Below are positions 34,969-45,403 of a DNA stretch of 64,000 nt, one piece after another; the first letter of the stretch is position 1, and each line of letters opens with the position of its first letter. The DNA comes from Desulfosudis oleivorans. Lineage in GTDB: Bacteria > Desulfobacterota > Desulfobacteria > Desulfobacterales > SURF-7. The stretch is taken from the NCBI GenBank assembly GCA_020723325.1, contig DYJD01000001.1, forward strand, positions 1 to 64,000, in the 5' to 3' direction. The notes beneath the pieces are model-generated. The model saw nothing but the letters and a program-made list of their open reading frames with translations, was not told where the DNA came from and did no database searches. The translations under genes were made by a program, and so were the position numbers.

Positions 34969-35958
34969 TCATTTCAGCTTGTGTTGGATGGTATGGAGGG
35001 CCTCTTCAATTGCCGTGGCCAGTTCCAGGTTTTCCGTGCGGGTCAGGGCGTCTTCCAGCAGGGGCAGTACTTCCGGGTTGCCGATTTCGCCGAGAAGGTA
35101 AACCATATCCCCTTTGACCGAATCATCCCAGGTGTGAAAGCCGGCCTGCAACGGCTGAATCGCCCGGCTTGCCAGGGCAATGTCGGTTTCGATCAGTTCT
35201 TCCATCACCACCATGGCCCCCAGCCGAACGGTCCATTTGGGATCCGTGAGCAGTTCAAGAAAGGCCGGGAGTATTTTTCCCGACTTGCGCATCATCATAG
35301 CCACTTCTGTTGCACCACCACCCTGCAGAATGCTTTTAATCGTTTCCACGCCCAGATCAGCCGGATCACGGTGGAGCATGAAGCGGACAATCTCATGAAC
35401 AGGAAGCGCGCCGGTCCAGCGGAAGCGATCCATGAGCAAGGTTGGTGCGGATTGGATGCGCTGCTGTTCGGCAAGGTCTGGAAACAATATGCCGTCGATG
35501 ATGGTCAGGCGGATCAGGTCACTCGCTGCAGCAAGGTTAAGTGTCTGCCGGACCGCTGTGGGGCAAAAAGGACAGTGAGGGGCGATGAACAAGTTTAGGA
35601 GCACCGAAAGGTTCAGTTCGTAAAGGCTGGGAAGGTCAGCCTTTGGAGTAATTTGGACCGGCTCGTTTCCAAGCCATAGGGCCTCGAGAAAAGGCAGCAG
35701 CTCAGGCCCCAGAGGTACGGCATGGTAGGTAATCCTTTGGCCGATCTTGATGCCCGGGGCAACCGCATCCTCATCCTTTTCGGTTGCAAGGGTGATGGCA
35801 GGGGCCAGGCGGACAAGCTCGGTGCAGAAACCCACAAAAAATTCATCTTGGTTGCGGCCGGTGGTCGTCAACCGGATTCGGAACTCGCCGGTTTGCCCGG
35901 CCTGCCATTGCCGGATTTGCTGCTCATCCCGGCTGTCGATTATCAGGGATAGTTCCAT
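34969..35958 (-). CDS. Thioredoxin-fold protein (CPFC) fused to HEAT repeats
   Basis: The ATG at 35958 follows AAGGAG and gives 329 residues; the frame extends upstream without support. Residues 1-100 look like a first thioredoxin-type fold without a CxxC, as in AhpF N-terminal and protein-disulfide-oxidoreductase-like pairs. Residues 115-180 carry IAPHCPFCPTAV with the redox pair C129/C132 and QSAPTLLMD with the cis-proline region. Residues 215-329 are HEAT/PBS-like repeats (LTDPKWTVRLGAMVVMEELI, DMVYLLGEIGNPEVLPLLED). The combination suggests a disulfide reductase with a docking arm. The partner is unknown. Confidence 0.8.
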   Translation of the reverse strand: MELSLIIDSRDEQQIRQWQAGQTGEFRIRLTTTGRNQDEFFVGFCTELVRLAPAITLATEKDEDAVAPGIKIGQRITYHAVPLGPELLPFLEALWLGNEPVQITPKADLPSLYELNLSVLLNLFIAPHCPFCPTAVRQTLNLAAASDLIRLTIIDGILFPDLAEQQRIQSAPTLLMDRFRWTGALPVHEIVRFMLHRDPADLGVETIKSILQGGGATEVAMMMRKSGKILPAFLELLTDPKWTVRLGAMVVMEELIETDIALASRAIQPLQAGFHTWDDSVKGDMVYLLGEIGNPEVLPLLEDALTRTENLELATAIEEALHTIQHKLK

Positions 35959-36119
35959 AGTACTCCTTGTCTGCTGTTTGCCTTGCGAGGGAGAATGCCT
36001 TTTTTGGACAAATACATCAAGATGAAAAAGCAGGCCGGCTTGCCATGGGGCCGGGATTTGCATTTTGTTTCGCAAATTATTTTTAGGGGTTTGCGGGGAG
36101 CATATTTGATAATTGTTAC

Positions 36120-36148
36120 TTGAATATCCCTTTGTTCCAAGGTAGTAT
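36120..36148 (+). promoter_or_regulatory. Sigma-70 promoter for the NlpC gene
   Basis: TTGAAT at 36120-36125, a 17-base spacer and TAGTAT at 36143-36148. Transcription would start near 36155, 34 bases before the ATG. Confidence 0.5.
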
Positions 36149-36188
36149 ACACCAACGCTCGAACCTTTCTCCAGATGGAGCGGCCTGA

Positions 36189-36986
36189 ATGTTTTCACGA
36201 TCCGCCACACCAATTCCGGCCTATAAATTGAAAGCGCTGATCCTGATCGGCTTCCTGATCGGGCTTGCGGCCTGCGCTGCGCCGCCTGCGCAGCCGCCCA
36301 AAGTGCGCATGCCGCCGCCGGTGAAGGAACCCTTTCAAACCGGTCTACCCTTTATCCAATTCACCATTCAGGTGGGTGCCTTTTCAACCGTTGAACGGGC
36401 CGCGCGCTATGCCGACAAGCTGCAGGCGGCCGGCCTGGATGCCTATTATTTTGTGGACGCCGACAAGCTTTGTAAAGTCCGTTTCGGCAAATACGAATCC
36501 CGGGAAGAGGCCCAGGCAATTGCAACGGATCTGCGAGCCCGGAAACTGATCCAGGATTTCTATATCGTTCAACCGGCACCGGCCACCCTGACCATAGAAC
36601 AGCGCGCCACCTTGCGCAAAAACATCGTGGACACGGCCCAGCGTTTCATTGGAACGCCTTATTGCTGGGGCGGAACCTCCCTGGAAACCGGTTTTGATTG
36701 CAGCGGATTGACCATGACGGTTTACCGCTTGAACGGCCTGCAACTGCCGCGGGTGGCGCTTTCCCAATACCAGACTGGCACCCCCGTGGCCCGGGAAGCC
36801 CTGTTGAGCGGTGATTTGCTTTTTTTCGCCACCGAACCAGGGGTGGAAATTTCCCATGTGGGCATTTACACGGGCCAAGACCAATTCATCCATGCCCCCA
36901 GCCGCGGCAAACAGATCTGCATGGCCTCTTTGTCCGACAATTATTTCCGGTCACGCTACAAAGGCGCCCGACGCTATTTTAATTGA
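36189..36986 (+). CDS. SPOR-NlpC/P60 lipoprotein, peptidoglycan hydrolase
   Basis: This 265-residue protein has a lipobox (IGLAACAA), a proline-rich linker, a SPOR domain at about 57-130 (FTIQVGAFSTVERAARYADK) that binds denuded glycan, and an NlpC/P60 domain from about 135. The catalytic Cys is C171 in FDCSGLTM and the His is H223 in SHVGIY. It should cut cell-wall peptide bonds from the outer membrane, probably near division sites where SPOR proteins gather. The ATG at 36189 is preceded by GGAGCGG and a promoter. Transcribed divergently from the thioredoxin-HEAT gene. Confidence 0.92.
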   Translation: MFSRSATPIPAYKLKALILIGFLIGLAACAAPPAQPPKVRMPPPVKEPFQTGLPFIQFTIQVGAFSTVERAARYADKLQAAGLDAYYFVDADKLCKVRFGKYESREEAQAIATDLRARKLIQDFYIVQPAPATLTIEQRATLRKNIVDTAQRFIGTPYCWGGTSLETGFDCSGLTMTVYRLNGLQLPRVALSQYQTGTPVAREALLSGDLLFFATEPGVEISHVGIYTGQDQFIHAPSRGKQICMASLSDNYFRSRYKGARRYFN

Positions 36987-37099
36987 GATGGCAATTAAAA
37001 AATGTTATGAAACCAATAATAATCATAGTAAATAGTTTCTGAACCACTGTTGTCGGACCGGGAAAGAGCAGCCTCACCCCTATCTGGAAGGAAGCCTGC

Positions 37100-38530
37100 A
37101 TGAAAATAATGCGCGGCAAACAGGTACTATTTGCTCTTATCTTTTTTGTCGGCTTGCCTTTTTCCGTGTTTGCCACCATGCCGGCCTTCGGTGAACAGGT
37201 TTTGGTTGCTGAAAAAACGCCGGACAGGGATCCTGGAAATCTAACCCATATCAACTGGCGGCAGCAGGATGGTCGGACCATCCGGGTGCTCTTAAGCGGT
37301 CATCCCATTCAGAGCGCCATTATGGGGCTCTTGCCGGAATTCACGGCCTTGACCGGGATTAAAGTCCAAGTGGACGTTCTGCCGGAAGAGGAATTCTTTC
37401 AAAAATTGAACACTGATTTGGAAAAAGGCCGGGGCAGCGTGGATGTTTTCATGACTTCACCCTTGTATCATTGGCGCTATGCCCAAAAGGGCTGGATTGA
37501 AGGCTTGAACCAGTACCTGGACAATCCGGCCATCACCGATCGGGCCTGGTATGGGCCCGCGGATTTTTTTCCGGTTTTATTCAAAACTTGCATGTGGAAT
37601 AAGGAAATCGGCAAAGGGCTGGGCCTGGGGGAACTGTATTCCGTCCCGGTATGGTGGGAGGGCAGTGCCCTCATGTACCGCAAGGATCTTGCCCGGCAAT
37701 ATCATTTTACCGAGCCCACCGGTTGGGATGACCTGATGCGGCAGATGACCGGCATTCCTCCGCTTTCCGGGCGCAAGATGTACGGCTTTATCGGCCGCGG
37801 CATCCGCAGTTGGTCGCAAATCCACACCTATCATCTCACCATGATGGCTTCCCAGGGCCTCGTAGACTTGAACCCCCAAACCGGCAAGGCGGCTTTTAAC
37901 ACACCCATGGGAATCGCCGTAGGTGAATACTGGGTGGATATGATGCAAAAAGCCGGATCACCCAATTGGTCCCAATACAACTGGTATGAAGTGGCCGCCG
38001 AATTCCAGGCCGGTAAATGCTTTGCTATAATGGATGCCAATCCCTTTGCCATCATGCTGGAAGCCCAGGATTCCCCCATCCGGGGCAAGGTGGGCTATTT
38101 GTTGCCGCCGCCGGGTATAAACGGCCGGCAGTCCTTTTTATGGATCTGGTCCCTGGGCATCAGTTCCCACTCCAGGTATAAGGAAGCCGGTTGGCTGTTT
38201 ATTCAGTGGGCCACCGGCAGGACCATCCTGAAAAAAGCCGTGGCCTACGGCAATTGGATGGCGCCGCGCCAGTCGGTCTGGTTTGATCCGGAGGTCAAGA
38301 TCCTCTTAAAATCCATTGACAACGGCCGCTGGTATGACAACTCCACCAGACTTGTCACCGAGTTGGCGCAGATGCGCTGGAGTCCCCATCCGTTGGCCGC
38401 CACCCTTGGGGATCTGTGGGCCGGCGGGATTCAGGATGCATGGAAGAAAAAATGTACGGTCAAGGCCGGCTTGAATAAAGCCGCGGCTGAATTTGATCAA
38501 CAAGTGAAAGCCGCCGGTTTGGGCAAATAA
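37100..38530 (+). CDS. Extracellular solute-binding protein family 1, no transporter partners
   Basis: This 476-residue protein has a Sec signal ([14 protein letters not shown]) followed by a maltose-binding-type fold: [22 protein letters not shown], seen here as [15 protein letters not shown] and [15 protein letters not shown], then [19 protein letters not shown] and the C-terminal [10 protein letters not shown]. This type binds sugars, polyols or similar solutes. No permease or ATPase gene follows. Instead a membrane hybrid kinase gene starts 29 bases later, which suggests the binding protein serves as a ligand sensor. AAGGAAGCCTGC precedes the ATG. Confidence 0.88.
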   Translation: MKIMRGKQVLFALIFFVGLPFSVFATMPAFGEQVLVAEKTPDRDPGNLTHINWRQQDGRTIRVLLSGHPIQSAIMGLLPEFTALTGIKVQVDVLPEEEFFQKLNTDLEKGRGSVDVFMTSPLYHWRYAQKGWIEGLNQYLDNPAITDRAWYGPADFFPVLFKTCMWNKEIGKGLGLGELYSVPVWWEGSALMYRKDLARQYHFTEPTGWDDLMRQMTGIPPLSGRKMYGFIGRGIRSWSQIHTYHLTMMASQGLVDLNPQTGKAAFNTPMGIAVGEYWVDMMQKAGSPNWSQYNWYEVAAEFQAGKCFAIMDANPFAIMLEAQDSPIRGKVGYLLPPPGINGRQSFLWIWSLGISSHSRYKEAGWLFIQWATGRTILKKAVAYGNWMAPRQSVWFDPEVKILLKSIDNGRWYDNSTRLVTELAQMRWSPHPLAATLGDLWAGGIQDAWKKKCTVKAGLNKAAAEFDQQVKAAGLGK

Positions 38531-38532
38531 TA

Positions 38533-38550
38533 GCCCCATGGGTTTGGGGC
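38533..38550 (+). promoter_or_regulatory. Hairpin between binding-protein and kinase genes
   Basis: GCCCCA and TGGGGC form a 6-base-pair stem with a 6-base loop directly after the stop codon. No T-run follows, so it is more likely an mRNA-stabilising or processing hairpin than a terminator. Confidence 0.4.
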
Positions 38551-38559
38551 GCCATCACC

Positions 38560-41500
38560 ATGAAATTACATGGACCCATGTTCGCATCCCTCAAGAGCAA
38601 GCTGATTGTATCCTTTTCCGCCATTTCCATCCTGCCTTTATTGGCTGCGGCCTTGTTTTCCTTTTATCAGTCCCGGTCCGCCCTGCACAATCAGGCTGCC
38701 GATCAACTGGCGGCTGTCCGCAACCTGAAGGCCAGCCAGGTTGAAGCCTATCTGCACTCAATCCAGGAGGATATTCGGCTCATGGCCCGTCTGCCGAATG
38801 TGTGCGAGGCGGTTCAACGTCTGGAAATCGCCGTCAGCGGTGTCGGACTGGAACAAATCCGGCAGGCCGGATTTTTGGGCCGTCCGGACCTGATGTTCCT
38901 GCCCACCTACAATCCTTATTCCATTCATCATGCCCTGTATCATGCGTTTTTCAGCGAGCTCGTTCAAACCAAGCGATATGCCGATGTCTTTCTGGTGACG
39001 TCCAAGGGCGACCTGGTTTATTCCTATGCCAAACACGACGATTTTGCCGCCAATCTGTTGTCGGAGCCTTTCAGCAAGACCCCGGCCGCGGAGCTTTTCA
39101 AAGTGCTTGTGGCAGATGAAAGCCCGGACCGTTTCCATATGAGCGACTATGCGCCCTATGCACCGGCGGACAACGCCCTTCGAAGTTTCGCCGGCATACC
39201 CATTTTGGATAAAAATGAAGTGGTGGGTTTTCTCATTTACGAACTCGCCTTGAGCAATATAACCATTTTAATGGAACATAACACCGGCCTGGGTAAAACC
39301 GGCGAGATTTACCTGGTGGGCGGGGATCATCGGCTCAAAACCCAACCGCGCCTGAGTCGGGATTTAATTCCTGGGACCCGTATTCCGGAACATCCGGCAG
39401 TCCGGAAAGGAATTTCCGGACTGAGCGGTGTGGAGTCGGTTGCCAATTATCGCGGCGCCGACGTCTTATGCGCTTTTCAACCTATACAGTTCAGCGGGCT
39501 CAATTGGGTTTTGCTGGCGGAAATCGAAACCACCGAAGCTTATGCCTTATCCCGGAAATTTCGCAATGCAATCATCATTGCCAGCCTGGTCATAGCCCTT
39601 TTGGTAATCAGTGCCGGCTTGATTATCGGCCGCAACATCGCAAAACCAATTGAATATTTGGCTGATACAGCAGTACGGATTGCCGCCGGCAACCTGGATT
39701 TAACCGTGCAGACCGGCAATCGGGATGAAATCGGTCATCTGGCCCGGGCCTTTAACACCATGACCATTCGACTGAATCTGTTGATTGCCGACCTGCGGCG
39801 GGAAATCGGGGTACGCAAGCTGGCAGAAGAGGAATTGAAGCAACATCGGGATCATTTGGAAGTGCTGGTAAGGCGAAGGACAGTTGAGCTGGCCCAGGCC
39901 AAAGAGCAGGCTGAGGCCGCCACCCAGGCCAAGAGTGAATTCCTGGCCAATATGAGTCACGAGATCCGGACGCCCATGAATGCCATCATCGGTTTGGCCG
40001 GGCTTACCTTGCGCACCGAGCTGAGCCCCCGGCAAAAGGATTACCTGAAAAAATTGGAGAATTCGGCTTATGCGTTGCTGGATATTTTAAACGATATCCT
40101 GGATTATTCCAAAATTGAGGCCGGCAAACTCGATCTAGAGGAAATCCATTTCAACCTGGAGGAAGTGCTGGATAAATTCACCAATCTCATGGGATTCAAG
40201 GCCGATAAAAAAGGCCTGGAACTGCTGTTTGACATTGCAAAAGAAGTGCCCCTCAATCTGATCGGCGATCCCCTGCGCTTGAGCCAGGTACTGATCAACC
40301 TGGCTAATAATGCCATTAAATTCACCGAACAAGGTTATGTGCTCGTCAAGCTTGAACGCATCAATGGAGGCCATGAACCCCGGAATACTTCACAAGTCCC
40401 GGAGGATTCCGGCCCGGAGGAAATCTGGTTGCGTTTTTCCATCCAGGATACCGGCATCGGCATTCCCCCTGAGCACAAAGAGCATTTGTTCAAATCGTTT
40501 TCCCAGGCCGACACCTCCATTACCCGTAAATACGGCGGCACCGGATTGGGACTGAGCATTTCCAAACACCTGGTGGAGATGATGCATGGTCGCATCTGGG
40601 TGGACAGCCAACCGAACCAGGGCAGCACCTTTTATTTTACAGCCCGCTTTAAGGCGCCCCGGCAGGGTCGTGGGCCGGGGCGGCAATGTCCGCCGGATCT
40701 GCATCATTTAAAAGTGCTGGTGGTGGATGACCATCCTTTGGCCCGTTCCATTCTGGCGGAAATGCTGACCTCCTTTTCATTCCAGGTGGACCAGGCTGGT
40801 TCCGGCCTGGAGGCGATTCAACGCCTTGAACAGGCGCCGGGCGCCTATCAGCTCGTGCTGATGGATTGGAAAATGCCGGAGATGGACGGGATTGAGGCTG
40901 CCAAACGCATCAAAGCCATGCCGGAAACGGTCCAAACGCCCGCTGTATTGATGATCACGGCCTATGACCGCGAGGAAATCCGAACCCGCGCACAACAAGC
41001 CGGGATTGATATGTTTCTGACAAAACCCGTGACCCAATCCATGCTGCTGGATACCATCATGGCGGTTTTGGGCCGAAGCCTGGTGGGCAAGGCCCGTCTT
41101 GAATGGGAAAATTCAGAGCAGATCCGGGGGCTGGACCAGATCCGCGGGGCCCACATACTGTTGGTGGAAGACAACGAAATCAACCAGCAAGTGGCGGTGG
41201 AATTGCTGACAGGCGAAGGTTTGCGCGTGACCGTGGCCGGCAGCGGCGGGGCGGCCATGGATATCCTTGGTAGGGCCTTGCCGGATGATCCTTTTGATGC
41301 GGTTCTCATGGATATTCAAATGGCCGAGATGGATGGTTACGAGGCTGCCCGCAAAATTCGGGAAGAACTGCGCCTTACAGAGCTGCCGGTGGTGGCCATG
41401 ACCGCCCATGCCATGAAGGGCGAGAAAGAAAGATGCCTGGGGGCGGGCATGAATGCTTTCCTGGCCAAACCCTTTAATCCTGCCCAGTTGTTTCAAACCC

Positions 41501-41811
41501 TGGTTCAATGGATCAAACCCGGACAAAGAAATTATGATAAACCCAAACCCAGGCCGGGAAGGGTGCCGGCAAACAATCAGCACCGGGCAGAATCATCGGA
41601 TCCGGCCCCCCTGATTGCCAGACTGGCCCAACTGCTCAAGGACAATAATTCGGAGGCCAACCAGCGGGCCGAGGAATTACAGCAAGCCCTTTCCATGGAA
41701 AACCAAATGGATGCGGACCAAATTCTGGCGCTCACCAAGGACTGGGAGTATGAAGCGGCCTTGGCGCGGCTTGAACGTTTGGCCCAGAAACTGAATATTG
41801 CCATGGGATAA
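38560..41811 (+). CDS. Membrane hybrid histidine kinase (periplasmic sensor, HAMP, HisKA, HATPase, two REC)
   Basis: This 1083-residue sensor has a transmembrane helix near 15-35, a large periplasmic double-Cache-like domain (about 40-330), a second helix at 340-360 and HAMP. A coiled coil precedes the H-box [12 protein letters not shown] with phosphoacceptor H467. The HATPase shows [10 protein letters not shown] and GGTGLGLSI. Two receivers follow, with D769 in [11 protein letters not shown] and D918 in [15 protein letters not shown], then a C-terminal helical tail. The architecture resembles BarA/RpfC-type hybrids. It likely reads the ligand state of the neighbouring binding protein. The next gene begins 7 bases after its stop. 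Confidence 0.92.
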   Translation: MKLHGPMFASLKSKLIVSFSAISILPLLAAALFSFYQSRSALHNQAADQLAAVRNLKASQVEAYLHSIQEDIRLMARLPNVCEAVQRLEIAVSGVGLEQIRQAGFLGRPDLMFLPTYNPYSIHHALYHAFFSELVQTKRYADVFLVTSKGDLVYSYAKHDDFAANLLSEPFSKTPAAELFKVLVADESPDRFHMSDYAPYAPADNALRSFAGIPILDKNEVVGFLIYELALSNITILMEHNTGLGKTGEIYLVGGDHRLKTQPRLSRDLIPGTRIPEHPAVRKGISGLSGVESVANYRGADVLCAFQPIQFSGLNWVLLAEIETTEAYALSRKFRNAIIIASLVIALLVISAGLIIGRNIAKPIEYLADTAVRIAAGNLDLTVQTGNRDEIGHLARAFNTMTIRLNLLIADLRREIGVRKLAEEELKQHRDHLEVLVRRRTVELAQAKEQAEAATQAKSEFLANMSHEIRTPMNAIIGLAGLTLRTELSPRQKDYLKKLENSAYALLDILNDILDYSKIEAGKLDLEEIHFNLEEVLDKFTNLMGFKADKKGLELLFDIAKEVPLNLIGDPLRLSQVLINLANNAIKFTEQGYVLVKLERINGGHEPRNTSQVPEDSGPEEIWLRFSIQDTGIGIPPEHKEHLFKSFSQADTSITRKYGGTGLGLSISKHLVEMMHGRIWVDSQPNQGSTFYFTARFKAPRQGRGPGRQCPPDLHHLKVLVVDDHPLARSILAEMLTSFSFQVDQAGSGLEAIQRLEQAPGAYQLVLMDWKMPEMDGIEAAKRIKAMPETVQTPAVLMITAYDREEIRTRAQQAGIDMFLTKPVTQSMLLDTIMAVLGRSLVGKARLEWENSEQIRGLDQIRGAHILLVEDNEINQQVAVELLTGEGLRVTVAGSGGAAMDILGRALPDDPFDAVLMDIQMAEMDGYEAARKIREELRLTELPVVAMTAHAMKGEKERCLGAGMNAFLAKPFNPAQLFQTLVQWIKPGQRNYDKPKPRPGRVPANNQHRAESSDPAPLIARLAQLLKDNNSEANQRAEELQQALSMENQMDADQILALTKDWEYEAALARLERLAQKLNIAMG

Positions 41812-41818
41812 AACCACC

Positions 41819-42967
41819 ATGAGTGCCGAAACCAGAAAAAAAATTTTAATCGTGGATGATACCTCGGAAAACATCACCGTGCTGACCAGTGTATTAAATG
41901 AAGCCTACAGCACCTATTTTGCCAAGAACGGCCGGCGCGCCCTTGAGATTGCCCGGAACCAAAAGCCGGATCTGATCCTGCTTGATGTTGTCATGCCCGG
42001 CATGTCCGGTCATGAGGTTTGCCGACAATTGAAAGCCGATGAGACCACCAGGGACATCCCGGTCATTTTCATCAGCGCCAAGACCGGCATCGGTGATGTT
42101 GTCAAAGGCATTTCTTTCGGCGCGGTGGATTATATTGCCAAACCCTTTCATGCTGATGAAGTGCTGGCCCGGATTGAGATCCATCTGAATTTGCGCTCCC
42201 TGCAAATGCGGCTTCAGGAACGGACTGAGGAACTTTTGCGCGTGAACCGCTCCCTGGAGGCGGAGATTGCTTCCCGCAAACAGGCGGAGGCGGCTTTGCG
42301 CGAATCAGCTATTTGGCTGAAAAGCATGTTCGACTCCCTGACGGAGGCGGTCTTTATCACCACACCGGACCGCAAGCTGGTGGACCTCAATCCAGCCGCG
42401 GAAAAAATGTTCGGCTACACCCGGCTGGAATTTTTCGCGCTGCCGCCGGAAGCCCTGCATGCGGATTCCCAAGCCTATCTTGAATTTGAAAGGCGGGTGG
42501 CTGATGCTTTTCGAAAGGGAGAAACCGCCGTCTTTGAGTTTTGCGCCAGACGTAAAAACCATACGGTTTTCCCCACTGAACACAGCCTTGCATTGATCCT
42601 GAAAGATGACGGCACGCCCATGGGCGTGGTCAGCGTGGTGCGGGATCTTAGTGAAAAAAAACAGGCCGAGGAAGCTGAACACAAAAGCGAGCGCCTGCAA
42701 GGGGCCCTGGAGATGGCCGGGACGGTCTGCCATGAACTCAATCAGCCCTTGATGGCGATTTCCGGATACGCGGAATTGCTGTTGGCCCGAACTTCCCCCC
42801 AGGACCCCATGACGGTAAAATTGCACAAGATCAAGGAACAGGTGGATCGCATGGGAAATCTGACCAAAAACCTGATGGACATCACCCGCTACGAAACCAA
42901 GGCCTATGCCAAGACCCAAATTATCGACCTGGAAAAGGCCGTGGACGGCTTTCCCGTGAAAACATAG
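41819..42967 (+). CDS. REC-PAS-HisKA protein lacking an ATPase domain
   Basis: This 382-residue protein has a receiver domain at the N-terminus (KKILIVDDTSEN; D56 in LLDVVMPGMSG), a coiled coil, a PAS domain at about 160-280, and a HisKA dimerisation domain with H305 in VCHELNQPLMAISGY. It ends at VDGFPVKT, right after the HisKA helices, so the catalytic ATP-binding domain is absent. It may act as a phosphotransfer relay or a heterodimer partner for the kinase just upstream. The ATG at 41819 was chosen over a frame extension inside the upstream gene. Truncation by mutation is the alternative. Confidence 0.88.
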   Translation: MSAETRKKILIVDDTSENITVLTSVLNEAYSTYFAKNGRRALEIARNQKPDLILLDVVMPGMSGHEVCRQLKADETTRDIPVIFISAKTGIGDVVKGISFGAVDYIAKPFHADEVLARIEIHLNLRSLQMRLQERTEELLRVNRSLEAEIASRKQAEAALRESAIWLKSMFDSLTEAVFITTPDRKLVDLNPAAEKMFGYTRLEFFALPPEALHADSQAYLEFERRVADAFRKGETAVFEFCARRKNHTVFPTEHSLALILKDDGTPMGVVSVVRDLSEKKQAEEAEHKSERLQGALEMAGTVCHELNQPLMAISGYAELLLARTSPQDPMTVKLHKIKEQVDRMGNLTKNLMDITRYETKAYAKTQIIDLEKAVDGFPVKT

Positions 42968-42984
42968 GACCTAAAAGATCCAGC

Positions 42985-44475
42985 CTATTTCCCGGCATCC
43001 GGCGGCCGGCTTTCAGCAGGACCTGGATCACCCGCCGGAGCCGCCAGGGCCGATTGATAAGCGATGTAGTACTTGTATATGTTGCGGATATAGGTGGTTG
43101 TCTGGCGGCCCACTTCCCGGTTCATGATCATCTCCACATTATTAAACCAACGGTTCGGGTCCAGACCGTACCTGGGGGCCTTTGAACGCATTTTAACAAT
43201 CCGGTCCGGCCCGGTATTATAAGCGGCAATAGCAAAAAGGGTGCGGTTGATGCGATTAAAGGCGGCTTTTTGAAAGCAACTGCTGAGCAGATAGGCCAGG
43301 TATTTGGTACCGGCATGGATGTTGGCCTCCATTTGGTTGATATCGCCCACTTTCATGGCTTTACCGGTGGCCGGATGGAGCTGCATCACGCCGACATTGC
43401 CTGTTTTGCTGCGGGAATTCTGATTCAGACGGGATTCCTGGTAGCCCAGGGCCGCCAACAGAAGCGGATCAAAGCCGTATTTTTTTCCATATTTATTGAA
43501 TAATTTCAATGTCTGCTCAAAACGCTGCCAATCCTCCGCGGCAAAGGGATTATACACTTGCTGGCTGTTGCGGCTATCCCGGACAAAGCGTTGTGCGATT
43601 TCCTCCTTGTTTTTGGCGATGCTGCGAAAAAAAGACTCCAATTCATCTTTAAGCTTGGGGGTATTGAGGTTGATGGCCCAGCCGCTGCTTCCATCACTGC
43701 TGAGAACGGCGCCGGTGTTCACGATAATCCCGGGAAAAATCGGCGCCCACAAGCGGGCTTTCCACTCCTCGGCCACCATGGCTTCCAGCAGTCCGGCCTG
43801 GAGCATTTCCAGCAGATCTTCATCTTCCAGCAGTGCCGGCATCTCAGATAGAATCAAGGGTGGTTTGTTATCGCGTTTGAAGCGTACATTGAGCGCCGTG
43901 AGGCTTTTATAATGACTGGAGGCCTTGCGCACCGACACGATTTTGCCGGAAAGATCATCAATGGTCGCTAGGGGGCCGCAATTCGGTCCGGTCAGCACCA
44001 CTTCCATAACGGCATGACCGTACCACGGCACAACAAAATCCGCCAGTTTGCGGCGTTCATCGGTGATGTTCAGGTCGTCGGCAATAATGTCGGCCTTGCC
44101 TTTTGTAAGACCGGACATCAATTTATCCGGGCTGGTGGGGATGATGACGACTTTAACAGGCTGTTTACCTAACTTTTTCTTGTATTTCTGATTGAGATGT
44201 TTCTCAAAGGCCCGGGCCAATTCCACTGTCAGACCATATTCCCGGCCTTTTTGCTGAAAATAAAGCGTGCGGTTGTAAGACGAAAGCAGGCGGATGACCC
44301 GGCGTTCCAACATTGCCTCAAGATCATCGGCGCTGTGTTTGCTCTTTAAAACCGCTGTTTTTGTTTTTTTGTCCATGGCCGGGGCTGGGCGTGCTTGTGC
44401 TTTTCCAGCCGGTTTGGTTGCCAGGACCGGCGAAGCATAAAAACATATCACCAGGAATGCCGCGATGGATTTCAT
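42985..44475 (-). CDS. mltF: Membrane-bound lytic murein transglycosylase F-like
   Basis: This 496-residue protein has a signal peptide (SIAAFLVICFYASPVLA), an SBP_bac_3 domain at about 60-290 (ADIIADDLNITDERR, LTGPNCGPL) and a C-terminal SLT lytic transglycosylase domain. The catalytic Glu is in ALGYQESRLNQN, with NVGVMQLHPATG and AYNTGPDRI as further SLT motifs. MltF-type enzymes cut peptidoglycan glycan strands to 1,6-anhydro products, and the binding-protein-like part is regulatory. Convergent with the REC-PAS-HisKA gene, with 17 bases between. Confidence 0.92.
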   Translation of the reverse strand: MKSIAAFLVICFYASPVLATKPAGKAQARPAPAMDKKTKTAVLKSKHSADDLEAMLERRVIRLLSSYNRTLYFQQKGREYGLTVELARAFEKHLNQKYKKKLGKQPVKVVIIPTSPDKLMSGLTKGKADIIADDLNITDERRKLADFVVPWYGHAVMEVVLTGPNCGPLATIDDLSGKIVSVRKASSHYKSLTALNVRFKRDNKPPLILSEMPALLEDEDLLEMLQAGLLEAMVAEEWKARLWAPIFPGIIVNTGAVLSSDGSSGWAINLNTPKLKDELESFFRSIAKNKEEIAQRFVRDSRNSQQVYNPFAAEDWQRFEQTLKLFNKYGKKYGFDPLLLAALGYQESRLNQNSRSKTGNVGVMQLHPATGKAMKVGDINQMEANIHAGTKYLAYLLSSCFQKAAFNRINRTLFAIAAYNTGPDRIVKMRSKAPRYGLDPNRWFNNVEMIMNREVGRQTTTYIRNIYKYYIAYQSALAAPAGDPGPAESRPPDAGK

Positions 44476-44944
44476 GTGTGCCTAATTTTTTGCTTTGGGT
44501 TTGAATATTTCAGCCGATATAAATAATAGCAAGTTGCCATTGTAAGAACAATAGATCAGTTGATGAATATGATTGAACGTCGAAAACAAAACCGACCCTT
44601 TATCAAGATCAAGGATCGCAGAAAAACCCGCCTTACCTCCCATGGGATTGAAAGAATTTGGCACATGGTGGCGCAAGAACATGTGAATGGCCTTCAGATT
44701 CCTGCCAAGGAACAGTCTCCTGGTCATTTCCCCTTCCGTCGCCTGTAGTTGCTACAGATCCGCTTTGCTTCGGCCCGCCAGGACTTCTACAACACTTGGG
44801 TGTCAAGAATTTCCAAATGGAAGAAAGGAAATTCCTTGACAGGGTATTTTCACCGGTGTTAAATACTTAGGTTTTTTAGGCAAGTAGTATGTTTTTATCC
44901 TTGCTCTGAAGGGATTTCAGGGCTTTACATCCAAAAGGAGGCGT
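44476..44944. other. 469-base spacer upstream of rpsF
   Basis: It holds the MltF 5' side, a possible 61-residue frame from 44563 (MNMIERRKQNRPF) with no good ribosome site or family, a small hairpin (CTGTAG and CTACAG at 44741-44755) and a strong promoter for the ribosomal protein operon. Nothing else was recognised. Confidence 0.4.
44837..44865 (+). promoter_or_regulatory. Strong sigma-70 promoter for the rpsF operon
   Basis: Perfect TTGACA at 44837-44842, a 17-base spacer and TTAAAT at 44860-44865. Transcription would start near 44872, about 73 bases before rpsF. Confidence 0.7.
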
Positions 44945-45394
44945 ATGCGAAGATACGAAACCATTTTTATTGCCGACCCCGACATCGGGGAGCAGGAACG
45001 GGAGCAGATTTTCGGCAAGACCAAGGACATTGTGACTGGTTTTGCCGGATACATGGCGGCGTTCGATGTTTGGGGAACCCGCAAACTGGCCTATGACATC
45101 AAGAAAAAGAACCGTGGCTATTATGTGCGCATGGATTATTGCGGCCAAGGCGCCATGGTGGACGAAGTCGAGCGTTCATTCCGAATCGATGATCGTGTGT
45201 TGAAATACATGACCATCCAACTGGATCCGGATGTTGATCTTGAAAAATTGAAAGTGGAATTGGCCCAGAAGGAAGAAAAGGCCAAGGCCGCCGCTGCCGA
45301 AGGTATTGCCGAAAAGAAGGCAGGGGAAGGGGAATCCAGCGGCCGTGCAGTTGAAGACGACGAAACCGAAATCCAGGATGAAGACGACGAATAG
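44945..45394 (+). CDS. rpsF: 30S ribosomal protein S6
   Basis: The 149-residue S6 starts MRRYETIFIADPDIGEQE and has RKLAYDIKKKNRGYYVRMDY in the conserved core. It binds 16S rRNA together with S18 on the small-subunit platform. The core ends near residue 95, and a charged tail of about 50 residues, acidic at the end (VEDDETEIQDEDDE), extends beyond the usual length. AAAAGGAGG precedes the start. It is followed 9 bases later by rpsR, a very common pair. Confidence 0.97.
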   Translation: MRRYETIFIADPDIGEQEREQIFGKTKDIVTGFAGYMAAFDVWGTRKLAYDIKKKNRGYYVRMDYCGQGAMVDEVERSFRIDDRVLKYMTIQLDPDVDLEKLKVELAQKEEKAKAAAAEGIAEKKAGEGESSGRAVEDDETEIQDEDDE

Positions 45395-45403
45395 AGGATG
45401 ATC

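Noticed and set aside
38533-38550. Intrinsic terminator after the family 1 binding protein gene
   Set aside because: The stem has no T-run after it and the kinase gene follows within 10 bases, so it is recorded as a hairpin only.
44563-44748. Possible 61-residue basic protein before rpsF
   Set aside because: There is no clear ribosome site and no recognisable family, so it is mentioned only in the spacer entry.
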